From: Janthinobacterium sp. J1-1
Lineage (GTDB): Bacteria > Pseudomonadota > Gammaproteobacteria > Burkholderiales > Burkholderiaceae_D
Assembly: GCF_030944405.1 (NCBI RefSeq)
Contig: NZ_CP132339.1
Coordinates: 6,014,001 to 6,078,000, forward strand
Direction: 5' to 3'
Length of the DNA: 64,000 nucleotides
Shown: piece by piece, positions 10,577 through 19,630 of the stretch
How the letters are laid out: each line of letters opens with the position of its first letter
Position numbering within the stretch: position 1 is the stretch's first letter
The notes under the pieces: model-generated
Databases searched by the model: none
What the model was told of the DNA's origin: nothing
What the model saw: the letters and a program-made list of their open reading frames with translations, nothing else
Program-made: the position numbers and the translations under genes

Positions 10577-10614
10577 CAAAAAAAAGAGCCTTCCGAAGAA
10601 GGCTCCCTGTTTTT
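10577..10614. terminator. Bidirectional terminator between the lipoprotein gene and the RND permease gene
   Basis: Stem GAGCCTTC/GAAGGCTC (10586-10593/10598-10605) with a CGAA tetraloop. There is an A tract on the left (10577-10585) and a T-rich stretch on the right to 10614, so it can serve both converging transcripts. Confidence 0.8.
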
Positions 10615-10645
10615 CCGTGATTACTTGCAGTAATCAGCTTGCGGT

Positions 10646-13600
10646 TTACTTGTGCAAGTTGACCGTGGCCGCAGGCGCGCGGCGTCCCATCAGGAACAGC
10701 ACGGCCAGTTTCAGCATGCGGTAAATGAAGCGGATCAGCAGCAAGGTCAGCACGCACTCGATCAGGGTCAGGATCAGGGCGAACGCCACGTTCATGCGCC
10801 CGGCGCGCCAGTGGAACTTGGCCACGGCGCCATCGCGGGAGATCTCGATGCTGTCGTAGAAGGTCGGCACCACCAGCAAGGTCAGAATGGTCGAGGTAAT
10901 CGTGCCACCGATAATCGCGATCGCCAGCGGACGGTAAAACTCGCCGCCCTCGCCCAGGCCCAGCGCGACCGGGAACATGCCGGCGATCAGGGCAAACGTG
11001 GTCATCAGGATAGGACGCAGACGCATGCGTCCGGCCTCCATCAGTGCGTCCTCGCGGCCATAGCCTTCCTCTTCGCGCTTGCGCGCCGCGTCCAGCAGCA
11101 GGATGGCGTTCTTGGCGACCAGCCCCATCAGCATGATGATGCCGATAAAGCTCATCAGGTTGAGGGTGTTATTCGTGATCACCAGCGCCACCACCACGCC
11201 GATCAAACTGAGCGGCAGCGACATCATCACCGCGATCGGCGCCGTAAAGGAGTTGAACTGCATCACCAGGATCAGATACATCAGGCCGATCCCCATCACC
11301 AGCGCGATCACCATCTGGGTAAACAGTTCCTGCTGGTCCTGGCCGGCGCCGCCCAAGGCCAGGCCGTAGCCGGGCGGGAAGTCGATCGACTTGGCCAGGT
11401 TCATCGCATCGGTGGTCACTTCGCCGTTCGAACGGCCCTGGGCATTGGCCGAGACGGTAATCGTGCGCTTGCCGTTTTTATGCTCGATGCCGGACGGGCC
11501 CTTGCCCATGGTAATGCTGGCGATCTGGTCCAGCGGCACCATCTGGCTGGTCCCCGTCACGCTGATCGGCAGGCGTTCGATATTTTCGGACGCCACGCGG
11601 TCGTCGGGGTGCAGGCGCACGGCCACGTCGCGCGTCTCGCCGGTCGGGTCGACCCAGTCGCCCACTTCCACGCCGGCAAACGCCACGCGCAAGGACTGCG
11701 CCGCATCGTTGACGGAAATGCCCATCGAGTTGGCCAGGCCTCGGTTCAGTTCGATCTTCAGTTCGTTCTTCGGATCCTGTTCCGACAGGCCCACGTCGAC
11801 GGCGCCCGGCACCAGGCGCAGCTTGTCCATATAGGCGTTGGTGATTTCCATCAACTTGCGTGAATCGGGTCCCGTGAATTCGACCTGGATCGGCTTCTGC
11901 GAGCCATTGCTGAGGTCATCCTGCACCACGTATTCGGCCCCCACCAGGCGCGACATCTTCTCGCGCAGTTCGACCGCCACTTCCTTGGCCGAGCGCTTGC
12001 GCGTATTGCGCTTGCCGATATCGACATAGATGCGTCCGCCGGCGGCCGTGACCGAACTGTTGGTGTCCTTGGTTTCCGGCAAGGTACGCGCCAGCACGGC
12101 CGCCGCTTCCAGTTTCAGGCGCGAGTATTCGATGCTGCTCGACGACGGCGTGCGCACATTGATCATCAGGTTGCCCGAGTCCGATGCCGGCAGGAAGCTG
12201 GTGCCGCCGTGCGTGGCATGCAGGACGATGGCGCCAGTCAGGCTGAGCAAGGCAATAAAGGCCATCCAGCGGCGGTGATGCAGCGCCCAGGCGATCACAT
12301 TGCCATAGCGGTCAGCCTGGTGATCGAACCAGTGATTGAAACGGTCGAGCACGGCGCTGATGCCTTTTTTCGGCGCCGTATGGTGGTCGGCCGGGTCGCC
12401 CCAGTAGGCCGACAGCATCGGGTCGAGCGTAAACGAAATACCGAGGCTGACCAGCACCGAGCACGTCACGGTCAGCGCGAACGGACGGAACCATTCGCCC
12501 GAGATGCCGGGCATAAAGGCGACGGGAATAAACACGGCGATGATCGAAAACGTCGTCGCCGCCACCGCCAGGCCGATCTCGGCCGTGCCTTCCAGCGCGG
12601 CCTTGCGGCGGTCCTTGCCCATCTGCATGTGGCGCACGATGTTTTCACGCACCACGATGGCGTCATCGATCAGCACGCCGATCGCCAGCGACAAGCCCAG
12701 CAGGGTCATGAAGTTCAGGGTAAAGCCGCACAGCCAGACGGCGATAAAGGCCGCGATGACGGAGGTCGGCAAGCTCAGCGCCGTGATCAGGGTCGAACGC
12801 CAGGAATTCAAAAAGGCGTAGACGACGAAGATGGTCAGCACGGCGCCCAGCACCAGCGACTCGATCACATTGTTCAGGCTGTGCTGGGCGTTTTCGCCAC
12901 CGTCGCGCGTCACTTCCAGCTTGGTGCCTTCGGGCAGGGTCTTGTTGATCTCGACCATCATGGCGCGGATCTTGTTGGCCACGCTGACGGTGGACGCGTC
13001 GCGCACGCGGGTGATCGAAATGCCCACGTTGGGCTTGCCGCTGCGCACGCTCATGCTGTTGACTTCGGCAAAGCCGTCCTGGATGGTGGCCACTTGCGCC
13101 AGGCGCACGATCTCGTCGCCGCGGCGCTTGATCACCACCTGCTCGAAGTCGGACGGCGACTCGATGCGGCCCACCAGGCGGATGCTTTTCTCGTCCAGGC
13201 TGCCGCGCACCTTGCCCACCGGCGCATTGGTGTTCTGGTTGCGCAGGGCGGTCACCACGTCGCTGACGGACACATTGTATTCGCGCAGTTTTTCCGCGCG
13301 CAGCAGTACCGACAGTTCGCGCTTCAGCGATCCCCCCACATTGACCAGCGCCACGCCATCGACGGCGCGGAAGCGGTCCGACAGCACGTCTTCGGCCAGG
13401 CGCGAAATTTCCGCATGGCTTTGCGAACTGGACGACAGCGCCAGCTGCATGATCGGTTCGGCGCCCGGATCGATGCGCTGCAGGATAGGTTCGCGCATTT
13501 CCAGCGGCAGCTTGTAGCGCACGGCGGCAATCGCGTTGCGGATATCGTCAGACGCTTCGATCAGGTTGGTCTTGAACGAAAACTGCAAGAAGATACTGGC

Positions 13601-13864
13601 CGCGCCTTCGTTGGACGAGCTATTGATTTCCGTCACGCCGGAAATGCTTTGCAAGGACTTTTCCAGGCGGTTGACCACTTCGCGCTCGACCGTATCGGGC
13701 GAAGCGCCAGGGTAAGGAATGCTGACGACGATAAACGGCACTTCGACGTCCGGGTTCTGGTTGACGCGCAGTTTCGACAGCGCCAGCAGGCCGACGCACA
13801 TCATCGCCAGGATCAATACGATGGTGGCGGTGGGCCGCTTGATACTGAAATCGGAAAGGAACAT
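10646..13864 (-). CDS. Efflux RND transporter permease subunit (HAE family)
   Basis: 1072 aa, the AcrB/MdtC-type size. N-terminus MFLSDFSIKRPTATIVLILAMM is TM1, followed by the porter-domain start VPFIVVSIPYPGASP. The conserved DDAIVVRENI of TM4 and SLPLSLIGVVVALVIT near TM10 mark the proton-relay region. It forms the inner-membrane trimer of a tripartite drug or metabolite efflux pump with the adaptor encoded 3 nt upstream; no TolC-type outer-membrane gene is nearby. Odd: after the usual end of TM12 (VVPTFYDSIEI) there is an extra ~35-residue hydrophobic stretch, NVAFALILTLIECVLTLLLI and onward, suggesting an additional C-terminal membrane helix. Confidence 0.93.
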   Translation of the reverse strand: MFLSDFSIKRPTATIVLILAMMCVGLLALSKLRVNQNPDVEVPFIVVSIPYPGASPDTVEREVVNRLEKSLQSISGVTEINSSSNEGAASIFLQFSFKTNLIEASDDIRNAIAAVRYKLPLEMREPILQRIDPGAEPIMQLALSSSSQSHAEISRLAEDVLSDRFRAVDGVALVNVGGSLKRELSVLLRAEKLREYNVSVSDVVTALRNQNTNAPVGKVRGSLDEKSIRLVGRIESPSDFEQVVIKRRGDEIVRLAQVATIQDGFAEVNSMSVRSGKPNVGISITRVRDASTVSVANKIRAMMVEINKTLPEGTKLEVTRDGGENAQHSLNNVIESLVLGAVLTIFVVYAFLNSWRSTLITALSLPTSVIAAFIAVWLCGFTLNFMTLLGLSLAIGVLIDDAIVVRENIVRHMQMGKDRRKAALEGTAEIGLAVAATTFSIIAVFIPVAFMPGISGEWFRPFALTVTCSVLVSLGISFTLDPMLSAYWGDPADHHTAPKKGISAVLDRFNHWFDHQADRYGNVIAWALHHRRWMAFIALLSLTGAIVLHATHGGTSFLPASDSGNLMINVRTPSSSSIEYSRLKLEAAAVLARTLPETKDTNSSVTAAGGRIYVDIGKRNTRKRSAKEVAVELREKMSRLVGAEYVVQDDLSNGSQKPIQVEFTGPDSRKLMEITNAYMDKLRLVPGAVDVGLSEQDPKNELKIELNRGLANSMGISVNDAAQSLRVAFAGVEVGDWVDPTGETRDVAVRLHPDDRVASENIERLPISVTGTSQMVPLDQIASITMGKGPSGIEHKNGKRTITVSANAQGRSNGEVTTDAMNLAKSIDFPPGYGLALGGAGQDQQELFTQMVIALVMGIGLMYLILVMQFNSFTAPIAVMMSLPLSLIGVVVALVITNNTLNLMSFIGIIMLMGLVAKNAILLLDAARKREEEGYGREDALMEAGRMRLRPILMTTFALIAGMFPVALGLGEGGEFYRPLAIAIIGGTITSTILTLLVVPTFYDSIEISRDGAVAKFHWRAGRMNVAFALILTLIECVLTLLLIRFIYRMLKLAVLFLMGRRAPAATVNLHK

Positions 13865-13867
13865 GGC

Positions 13868-15055
13868 TTAGTTTCCTTTGGCGACGACAGGCGTGCTGGC
13901 GCTGCTGGCGACGGCGGCCGCCGGCAGTTTCTTCGGCGCCGCCAGTTCCACCTGCTGGCCATCCTTGAAGGTCGAGCCGGGCGTGCGCAGCACGGTGTCG
14001 CCGCTGGCCAGGCCGCTTTGCACTTCCCACTGGCCGGTGCGGATATCGCGCGCGCCGATGCGCAGCACGGCCTTGTGCAGCGCCTTGTCCTTCACGGTCC
14101 AGGTGTAGGTCTGGTCGCCCGCCTTGACCAGCGCGGAATCGGGGATCATGACGGCGCTGACGCTGTCGGCTTCGATGCGGCCTTCCGCATACAGGCCGGC
14201 CACGCGCGGCTGGGTCTTGTCATTGAAATCGACCAGCACCGCCACCTGGCGCGTGACGGCATTGGCGGCCGGATCGACGCGGCGTACCTTGCCCAGGAAA
14301 TCCTGACCCGGATAGCCATTGATGCGGAAACGCACGGTCTGCCCCACCTTGACCACGCCGATCTTGTCGGCCGATACCAGGCCTTCGAGGCGCATGCTGG
14401 TCGGGTCGATCACGCGGATGAGTTCCTTGCCGATCTGCGCCGTGTCGCCGTTGGACACCTTGCGCTCGCTGACGATGCCGTCGAACGGCGCACGCACGAG
14501 GGTGCGCTGCAACTGCTGGCGCGCCTGGGCGGCGCGGCTCTTGGCGGCCGACAGGTCGCTCTGCGCATTGTTGCGGCGTATCTCCGTGTCTTCCAGCGCC
14601 TGGGTCGAGGTCATGCCCGAGGCGCGCAAGGTCTTCATGCGCTGGAACATGCGTTCGGACTGCTCCAGCACCTGGCTGGCGGCGCGGCTGGCTTCTTCGG
14701 CCGAATTGAGGCTGTCGCGGATCGAGGTTTCGTCGAGCTTGACCAGGATGTCGCCGCGTTTCACGGCTTCGCCGTTTTCCTTCAGCACCTGGATCACCAC
14801 GGCCGACACTTCGGCGCGCAGGTCCGCATTGCGTTCGGGCTGCACCGAGCCGGTAATGACCGGACCCGAGGCCAGCGCATTGCTTTCGATGGTGAGCACG
14901 TCTTCGGGGGAAATGATCAGCTTGGCCGCCGCGCCGGCTGTGGTTTTGCCGTCCTTGCCATCCTTGCCGCCCCCCTTGCCAGGATCTTTGGACTCTTTTC
15001 CGCAAGCGGCCAGGGCAGAAGCGATGGCCAGGACGAACAGGGTTTTGCGCAACAT
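13868..15055 (-). CDS. Efflux RND transporter periplasmic adaptor subunit (lipoprotein)
   Basis: 395 aa from ATG 15055, preceded by a GGAGAG ribosome binding site; an in-frame ATG at 15124 would add a 23-residue extension that hides the signal peptide. Lipobox ALAACG (MLRKTLFVLAIASALAAC), then a short Lys/Gly-rich linker. The domain order is typical of membrane fusion proteins: lipoyl/biotinyl half (LRAEVSAVVIQVLKENGEAVKRGDILVKLD), alpha-hairpin (~95-160), second lipoyl half (LVRAPFDGIVSERKVSNGD), beta-barrel and membrane-proximal domains. It bridges the permease and an outer-membrane channel. Forms an operon with the permease. Confidence 0.92.
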   Translation of the reverse strand: MLRKTLFVLAIASALAACGKESKDPGKGGGKDGKDGKTTAGAAAKLIISPEDVLTIESNALASGPVITGSVQPERNADLRAEVSAVVIQVLKENGEAVKRGDILVKLDETSIRDSLNSAEEASRAASQVLEQSERMFQRMKTLRASGMTSTQALEDTEIRRNNAQSDLSAAKSRAAQARQQLQRTLVRAPFDGIVSERKVSNGDTAQIGKELIRVIDPTSMRLEGLVSADKIGVVKVGQTVRFRINGYPGQDFLGKVRRVDPAANAVTRQVAVLVDFNDKTQPRVAGLYAEGRIEADSVSAVMIPDSALVKAGDQTYTWTVKDKALHKAVLRIGARDIRTGQWEVQSGLASGDTVLRTPGSTFKDGQQVELAAPKKLPAAAVASSASTPVVAKGN

Positions 15056-15190
15056 GGGTAACTCTCCGGATAGAAGGCAGTGCATGTCAATCTGGCAACC
15101 GGGTAAGGCGCTGGCGACACGCACGATTATTTTTTTATTAAAACCGCAAGCGCCAGAGTATCCATGAGCGTCTCTGGCGATGTCAATCAG

Positions 15191-15215
15191 CCGATTCCTG
15201 TAATGCCGGAATCGG
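15191..15215. promoter_or_regulatory. 8-bp perfect inverted repeat upstream of the RND efflux operon
   Basis: CCGATTCC (15191-15198) and GGAATCGG (15208-15215) with a 9-nt spacer, about 135 nt before the adaptor start. No T tract follows on either strand. A repressor operator is possible; no regulator gene is adjacent. Confidence 0.4.
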
Positions 15216-15249
15216 GGGGTGAAACGTAGTTTTTACGTCCTGAAACGCA

Positions 15250-15272
15250 AAACCCCGCCGGGCGGCGGGGTT
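15250..15272 (-). terminator. Terminator of the DUF212 gene
   Basis: Stem AACCCCGCCG/CGGCGGGGTT, read on the minus strand, is followed by TTTTGCGTTT. It lies 28 nt after the DUF212 stop codon and insulates it from the downstream efflux operon. Confidence 0.72.
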
Positions 15273-15299
15273 GGATATTGACAGATGAAATAAAACTGA

Positions 15300-15722
15300 T
15301 CAGCTGAACAGGGCGTTGACCAGGAAACCGATCGCCACGCCCGTGCACAGGCCGCCGGCGATTTCCACCAGGGTATGGCCCATGCGTTCGCGCAGATGGG
15401 TGTGCGCCGCACTGCCCGCCTCCCTGGCCAGGCGGTTGATGGCGGCGGCCTGCTTGCCCACATGCTGGCGCAGGCTGTTGGCGTCGATAATGACGATAAA
15501 GGCCAGGGTCACGGCCACGCCAAAGGCCGGATGGCCGATGCCTTCGCGCAAGGCGATCAGGGTCGCCATGCTGGAGACGACGGCACTATGGTTGCTGGGA
15601 AAGCCGCCATTGCCCACCAGGCCGAACGCCCATTGGCGCGTGCGGGCGCTGTTGATCAGGAATTTGATCGGGCCGACCAGTATCCAGGTAATCAGGGGCG
15701 TGACGAGGTAAGCGATATCCAC
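15300..15722 (-). CDS. Divergent PAP2 family membrane protein (DUF212, YuiD-like)
   Basis: 140 aa, standard for DUF212. Hydrophobic segments lie near 5-22, 40-60, 65-82 and 115-138. The degenerate PAP2 signature is visible as GGFPSNHSAVVSSMATLI (SxxH-type motif) and an aspartate-bearing IVIIDANSLRQHVGKQA, with a late RERMGHTLVEIAGG carrying the second His. PAP2 enzymes dephosphorylate lipid phosphates; activity of the divergent subgroup is not established. Predicted inner-membrane protein, transcribed away from the DUF475 gene. Confidence 0.86.
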   Translation of the reverse strand: MDIAYLVTPLITWILVGPIKFLINSARTRQWAFGLVGNGGFPSNHSAVVSSMATLIALREGIGHPAFGVAVTLAFIVIIDANSLRQHVGKQAAAINRLAREAGSAAHTHLRERMGHTLVEIAGGLCTGVAIGFLVNALFS

Positions 15723-15886
15723 GGGTGTTCCTTTATTTATATATGTTGGTCAGATGCCGGCGACGGAGTGCCGCAATTATCGCAGATCGCCCCCGCTGAC
15801 AGAACCGCCATTTTGATGCGCAGTTTCGTGCGTATAAAACGCGGCGCCTGGCGGCAAGTAATATAAAATCATGGCATATACAACAA

Positions 15887-15915
15887 TTGACGTAAAACAA
15901 CACGTCTCGAATAAC
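15887..15915 (+). promoter_or_regulatory. Possible promoter of the DUF475/Ter block
   Basis: TTGACG (15887-15892) and AATAAC (15910-15915) with a 17-nt spacer lie just before the DUF475 start at 15932. The -10 is weak and the leader would be short. TATAAA-like elements further upstream (near 15835 and 15863) are alternatives. Confidence 0.35.
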
Positions 15916-15931
15916 ACGTAACGGGGTCCCA

Positions 15932-17017
15932 ATGAAGCATTTCAGAATTTCCTTTTTAGTGACCTTTATCCTGATGGCGGTCTCGGGCTGGTGGGGCTAT
16001 ACCCACGGCGGCACCAGCGGCATGTTGCAGGCGCTGTGGATCACGGGCGTGCTGGGCATCATGGAAGTGTCGCTGTCGTTCGACAATGCGGTGGTCAACG
16101 CCTCCGTGCTGCGCCACTGGAATGAATTCTGGCAAAAGCTGTTCCTGACGGTCGGCATCCTGGTCGCCGTGTTCGGCATGCGGCTGCTGTTTCCGCTGGT
16201 GATCGTTTCGGTCGCCACCGGCCTGGGGCTGGTCGATGTATGGACCATGGCCACCACCACGCCGGATGTGTATGCCAAGCACCTGACCGACAACCACGCG
16301 CAGGTGGCGGCCTTTGGCGGCGCCTTTTTGCTGCTGGTGTTCCTGAACTTTTTGTTCGACGACGAGAAGGAATTGCACTGGCTGGGCTGGGCCGAGGAAA
16401 AAGTCAACGCGCTGGGCACCGAAAGCCTGGCCGTGCTGATCACCATGGGCGCCGTGGCCGCTTGCGTGGCGATGGGCCCGGCCGATGAAAAATACAGCGT
16501 GCTCGCTTCGGGCATCGTCGGCATCGCCGTGTATATCGGCGTGAACTGGATCAGCGGCTTGCTGGAAGAAGGCGAGCCGGACCTGCAGGATGATGAAGAG
16601 GGCGACGGCGCCGTGGCGGTGAAGAACGGCAATGGCGAACTGGTGAAAAACGTCGCGCGCGGCAGCATCGGCGGCTTCCTGTACCTGGAAGTGCTCGATG
16701 CCTCGTTCAGCTTTGACGGCGTGATCGGCGCGTTTGCCATCACCAACGACGTCGTCATCATCATGCTGGGCCTGGCGATCGGCGCCATGTTCGTGCGTTC
16801 GATGACGGTATTCCTGGTGCACAAGGGTACCCTGGACGAATTCGTCTACCTGGAACACGGCGCCCACTATGCGATCGGCATCCTGGCATTGATCATGCTG
16901 GGCTCGGTCAAGTACCATATCCCCGAATGGTTCACGGGCCTGTCGGGCGTGGCCTTTATCCTGGTATCGCTGTGGTCATCGCTGCGCTACCGGAAACGGC
17001 ATGCGGCAAGCGCTTGA
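15932..17017 (+). CDS. DUF475 domain integral membrane protein (TerC-like)
   Basis: 361 aa with about nine hydrophobic segments. The diagnostic acidic intramembrane motifs of the TerC/DUF475 superfamily are present: LGIMEVSLSFDNAVVNA near residues 38-54 and, in the second half, YLEVLDASFSFDGVIGAFA. A cytoplasmic acidic insert (EEGEPDLQDDEEGDGAVAVK) separates the halves. TerC proteins are implicated in metal handling or protein metalation at the membrane, and DUF475 proteins accompany TerD genes. It stands 99 nt before terD in the same orientation, consistent with the membrane component of the Ter block. Confidence 0.88.
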   Translation: MKHFRISFLVTFILMAVSGWWGYTHGGTSGMLQALWITGVLGIMEVSLSFDNAVVNASVLRHWNEFWQKLFLTVGILVAVFGMRLLFPLVIVSVATGLGLVDVWTMATTTPDVYAKHLTDNHAQVAAFGGAFLLLVFLNFLFDDEKELHWLGWAEEKVNALGTESLAVLITMGAVAACVAMGPADEKYSVLASGIVGIAVYIGVNWISGLLEEGEPDLQDDEEGDGAVAVKNGNGELVKNVARGSIGGFLYLEVLDASFSFDGVIGAFAITNDVVIIMLGLAIGAMFVRSMTVFLVHKGTLDEFVYLEHGAHYAIGILALIMLGSVKYHIPEWFTGLSGVAFILVSLWSSLRYRKRHAASA

Positions 17018-17116
17018 TATTGGCGCTTTCGTCACCATATGCCCTCCATGGAGCAAGTGCGCGCACTTGATCCATACGGGCATGAAAGTAATCTATTTCT
17101 ATAAAAGGAGCACCAC

Positions 17117-17692
17117 ATGGCAATCAGTTTGCAAAAAGGCGGCAACGTCAACCTGAGCAAGGAAGCACCGAACCTGAAGAAGATCATCATCGGCCTCGGC
17201 TGGGATCCTCGCTCAACCGACGGCGCCACCTTCGACCTTGACGGCAGCGCCTTTCTCCTGAAAAACGACGGTAAAGTCCGTGGCGATTCCGACTTTATCT
17301 TCTACAACAACCTGAAATCGACCGATGGCTCCGTGGTCCATACGGGCGACAACCAGACCGGCGAAGGCGAAGGCGACGATGAGCGCCTCGAGATCGACCT
17401 GTCGCGCGTACCGACCGATATCGAGCGCATCAGCATCACCGTGACGATACACGACGCCGACGCACGCCGCCAGAACTTCGGCATGGTGTCGAAAGCCTTT
17501 ATCCGCTGCCTGAACGCGGAAGGCGAACGCGAGATCGCCCGCTACGACCTGTCCGAAGACAGCTCGACGGAAACGGCCATGATCTTTGGCGAAATCTACC
17601 GCCACAACGGCGAATGGAAATTCAAGGCCATCGGCCAGGGTTTCAACGGCGGCCTGGGTCCCCTCGCACGTTCGTTCGGCGTCAACGCTTAA
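17117..17692 (+). CDS. terD: TerD family protein
   Basis: 191 aa, the canonical single-domain TerD length. Begins [29 protein letters not shown]. The Ca2+-binding features are visible in [12 protein letters not shown], the acidic loop [19 protein letters not shown], and a C-terminal [19 protein letters not shown]. TerD is a cytoplasmic or membrane-peripheral calcium-binding protein of tellurite and stress resistance systems. A strong AAAGGAG ribosome binding site precedes ATG 17117. A terminator-like hairpin directly after the gene suggests it is expressed at a higher level than downstream genes. Confidence 0.95.
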   Translation: MAISLQKGGNVNLSKEAPNLKKIIIGLGWDPRSTDGATFDLDGSAFLLKNDGKVRGDSDFIFYNNLKSTDGSVVHTGDNQTGEGEGDDERLEIDLSRVPTDIERISITVTIHDADARRQNFGMVSKAFIRCLNAEGEREIARYDLSEDSSTETAMIFGEIYRHNGEWKFKAIGQGFNGGLGPLARSFGVNA

Positions 17693-17713
17693 CAGTTTCA
17701 TGAGCTAAACGCA

Positions 17714-17746
17714 GCCGCCTGGATAGTCTCAGGCGGCTTTTTTTTG
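17714..17746 (+). terminator. Terminator/attenuator between terD and the AIM24-like gene
   Basis: Stem GCCGCCT (17714-17720)/AGGCGGC (17731-17737) is followed by nine T residues. The downstream gene starts at 17757, so this probably reduces rather than prevents read-through. Confidence 0.8.
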
Positions 17747-17756
17747 GAGATTTATC

Positions 17757-18473
17757 ATGCCAGTATTTAGTGTCACCGGTGACGTCGATCCCTTCCTGCA
17801 TGTCAGCATGAAGCAGGGCGAAACCATTTATTGCGAGTCCGATGCGATGGTGATGATGGAAACGGCGCTCGACCTGAAAGGCAAGATGACGGGCGGCCTG
17901 GGCAGCGCCATCATGCGCCGCTTCGCCAATGGCGAGTCGTTCTTCCAGCAGCACATCGAAGCGGTGCGCGGCAGCGGCGATTGCCTGCTCTCGCCCACCC
18001 TGCCGGGCGCCATCGAAGTGGTCGACGTCGGCGCGCGCCAGTACCTGCTCAATGATGGCGCCTTTGTGGCCGCCACCTCGGGCACCGAAATGAAGGTGCG
18101 CACGCAAAGCATCGGCAATGCGCTGTTCGCGCAGTCGGGCGGCTTTTTCGTGATGGAGACGGCCGGCAGCGGCCAGGTGGTGGTGTCGGGCTTCGGCTCC
18201 ATGTTCCAGCTGGACGTCGAGCCGGGCAAGGATGTGGTGATCGACAATTCGCACGTGGTCTGCTGGGACAACAGCCTGAAATATGAAATTTCGGTGACCA
18301 CCGGCGGCGGCGCCAGCGGCGGCGGCATCGGCGGTTTCCTCGGCAATATCGTCAACAGCGTGACCAGCGGCGAAGGCATCGTGCTGCGCTTTTCCGGCTC
18401 GGGCAAGGTCTTCATCTGCTCGCGCAACCGCGACGCTTTCCTGAAATGGACCGCATCGGGCAAAGCAGGTTAA
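17757..18473 (+). CDS. AIM24 / TIGR00266 family protein
   Basis: 238 aa. Matches the tryptophan-RNA-binding-attenuator-like AIM24 fold: repeated beta-rich segments with LDLKGKMTGGLGSAIMRRFANGESFF, then LPGAIEVVDVGARQYLLNDGAFVA and a glycine-rich loop GGGASGGGIGGFLGNIV late in the protein. No signal peptide. Mitochondrial AIM24 affects inner-membrane organisation; the bacterial role is unknown. AIM24-like genes are recurrent neighbours of terD genes, as here. The start ATG 17757 has GGAG upstream (17747-17750). Confidence 0.88.
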   Translation: MPVFSVTGDVDPFLHVSMKQGETIYCESDAMVMMETALDLKGKMTGGLGSAIMRRFANGESFFQQHIEAVRGSGDCLLSPTLPGAIEVVDVGARQYLLNDGAFVAATSGTEMKVRTQSIGNALFAQSGGFFVMETAGSGQVVVSGFGSMFQLDVEPGKDVVIDNSHVVCWDNSLKYEISVTTGGGASGGGIGGFLGNIVNSVTSGEGIVLRFSGSGKVFICSRNRDAFLKWTASGKAG

Positions 18474-18531
18474 TATTTTGTTGTTTTGCCATAGTTTCTA
18501 AGGCCAGGTTAAGTGTGATTGGCTACCATCT

Positions 18532-18571
18532 CCGCGCGCACGTGCTTCCACGTTGCGCGCGGTTCTTCTTT
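18532..18571 (+). terminator. Strong hairpin with U-rich tail before the ATP-grasp gene
   Basis: CCGCGCGCACGTG (18532-18544) pairs with CACGTTGCGCGCGG (18549-18562; one bulge) around a CTTC loop, followed by TTCTTCTTTCGCTTTCTT. It lies 25-60 nt upstream of ATG 18596, so it may be an attenuator or the end of the terD/AIM24 transcript. Confidence 0.65.
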
Positions 18572-18595
18572 CGCTTTCTTCACCGGTCCCCGTAC

Positions 18596-19630
18596 ATGCA
18601 TAGAGTCTGGTTCAACAAAACATTTTCCTCGGTCGCCACCGCCATGCGTTTGATACGCGAGGCCGACATTGCCGCCACCGGCGGCCAGCGCCGCTATCAC
18701 CTGATCTATACCAACCCGAACGAGCATGCCGCGGCCTTTCTGGCGGCCGATGAATACGCGGTCGAGCCGACCGACCTGAAAGGCGAAGACTACCTGGAAT
18801 GGTGTTTGGCATTCTGCCGAGAACGCGCCATCACGATCTTCTGGCCGGGCCGCGCCGCCGGCAGGATCGCCAGCGCGCGCGCGCGCTTCGAGGCCATCGG
18901 CACGCGCGTGCTGAGCGTGGCCACCGAAGAAGTCCTGGTCCTGATGCACGACAAGGCGCGCTTTTGCGCCGGCCTCGATCTGCCGATGGCGCCGGTGGCC
19001 GACACGCGCGCCGTCAACACTATCGCCGAATACGACGCGGCGTTTGCCGAACTGCGCCCGCTGCATGCGCGCCTGTGCATCAAGCCGTCCGAGTCCGTGT
19101 ATGGCCTGGGCTTTGCCGTGCTCGATGAACGCTCGAGCGCCGAACTGCTGCTGGCCGGCGCAGCCTACAAGATCAACACGCAGGAACTGCGCGACGGGCT
19201 GGCGCGCATGGAAACCTTCAAGACCCTGCTGCTGATGGAATACCTGGATGGCCATGAATACAGCGCCGACTGCGTGGCCGACCACGGCAAGCTAATATGC
19301 GCGATTCCGCGCAAAAAACTGCATGCGCCGGGCAGCGGCCAGCTGATCGAACTGCGCGAGGAACTGCTGGCCGCCTGCGACAAGCTGGCGCGCGACTACC
19401 AGTTGAACGGCGTGTTCAATATCCAGTTCCGCGAAGGCGCGAACGGCCTGGCGCTGCTGGAGATCAATCCGCGCATGTCGGGCGGCATCGGCATGGCCTG
19501 CGCGGCCGGCCCCAACCTGCCCTACATCGCGCTGGCCGGCTTCGACCAGGGCTATGAAAACGTCACGATTCCCGCCATCCGCGAGGGCATGCGCGTGGCC
19601 GAAGCGGCGTATCCGGTGGAACTGCCATGA
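18596..19630 (+). CDS. ATP-grasp enzyme of the Ter biosynthetic module
   Basis: 344 aa from ATG 18596; in-frame sequence upstream (to 18446) overlaps the AIM24 gene and the hairpin and is not counted. A pre-ATP-grasp Rossmann-like region (1-90) begins RVWFNKTFSSVATAMRLIREAD. The ATP-grasp core follows, with MHDKARF, CIKPSESVYGLGFAVLD, LLMEYLDGHEYSADCV and the Mg-binding ALLEINPRMSGGIGMA. Such enzymes ligate a carboxylate to an amine or thiol using ATP. Corresponds, as I recall, to the Pfam family ATPgrasp_Ter. The stop overlaps the next start by 4 nt (ATGA), the first of five overlapping junctions. Substrate unknown. Confidence 0.88.
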   Translation: MHRVWFNKTFSSVATAMRLIREADIAATGGQRRYHLIYTNPNEHAAAFLAADEYAVEPTDLKGEDYLEWCLAFCRERAITIFWPGRAAGRIASARARFEAIGTRVLSVATEEVLVLMHDKARFCAGLDLPMAPVADTRAVNTIAEYDAAFAELRPLHARLCIKPSESVYGLGFAVLDERSSAELLLAGAAYKINTQELRDGLARMETFKTLLLMEYLDGHEYSADCVADHGKLICAIPRKKLHAPGSGQLIELREELLAACDKLARDYQLNGVFNIQFREGANGLALLEINPRMSGGIGMACAAGPNLPYIALAGFDQGYENVTIPAIREGMRVAEAAYPVELP

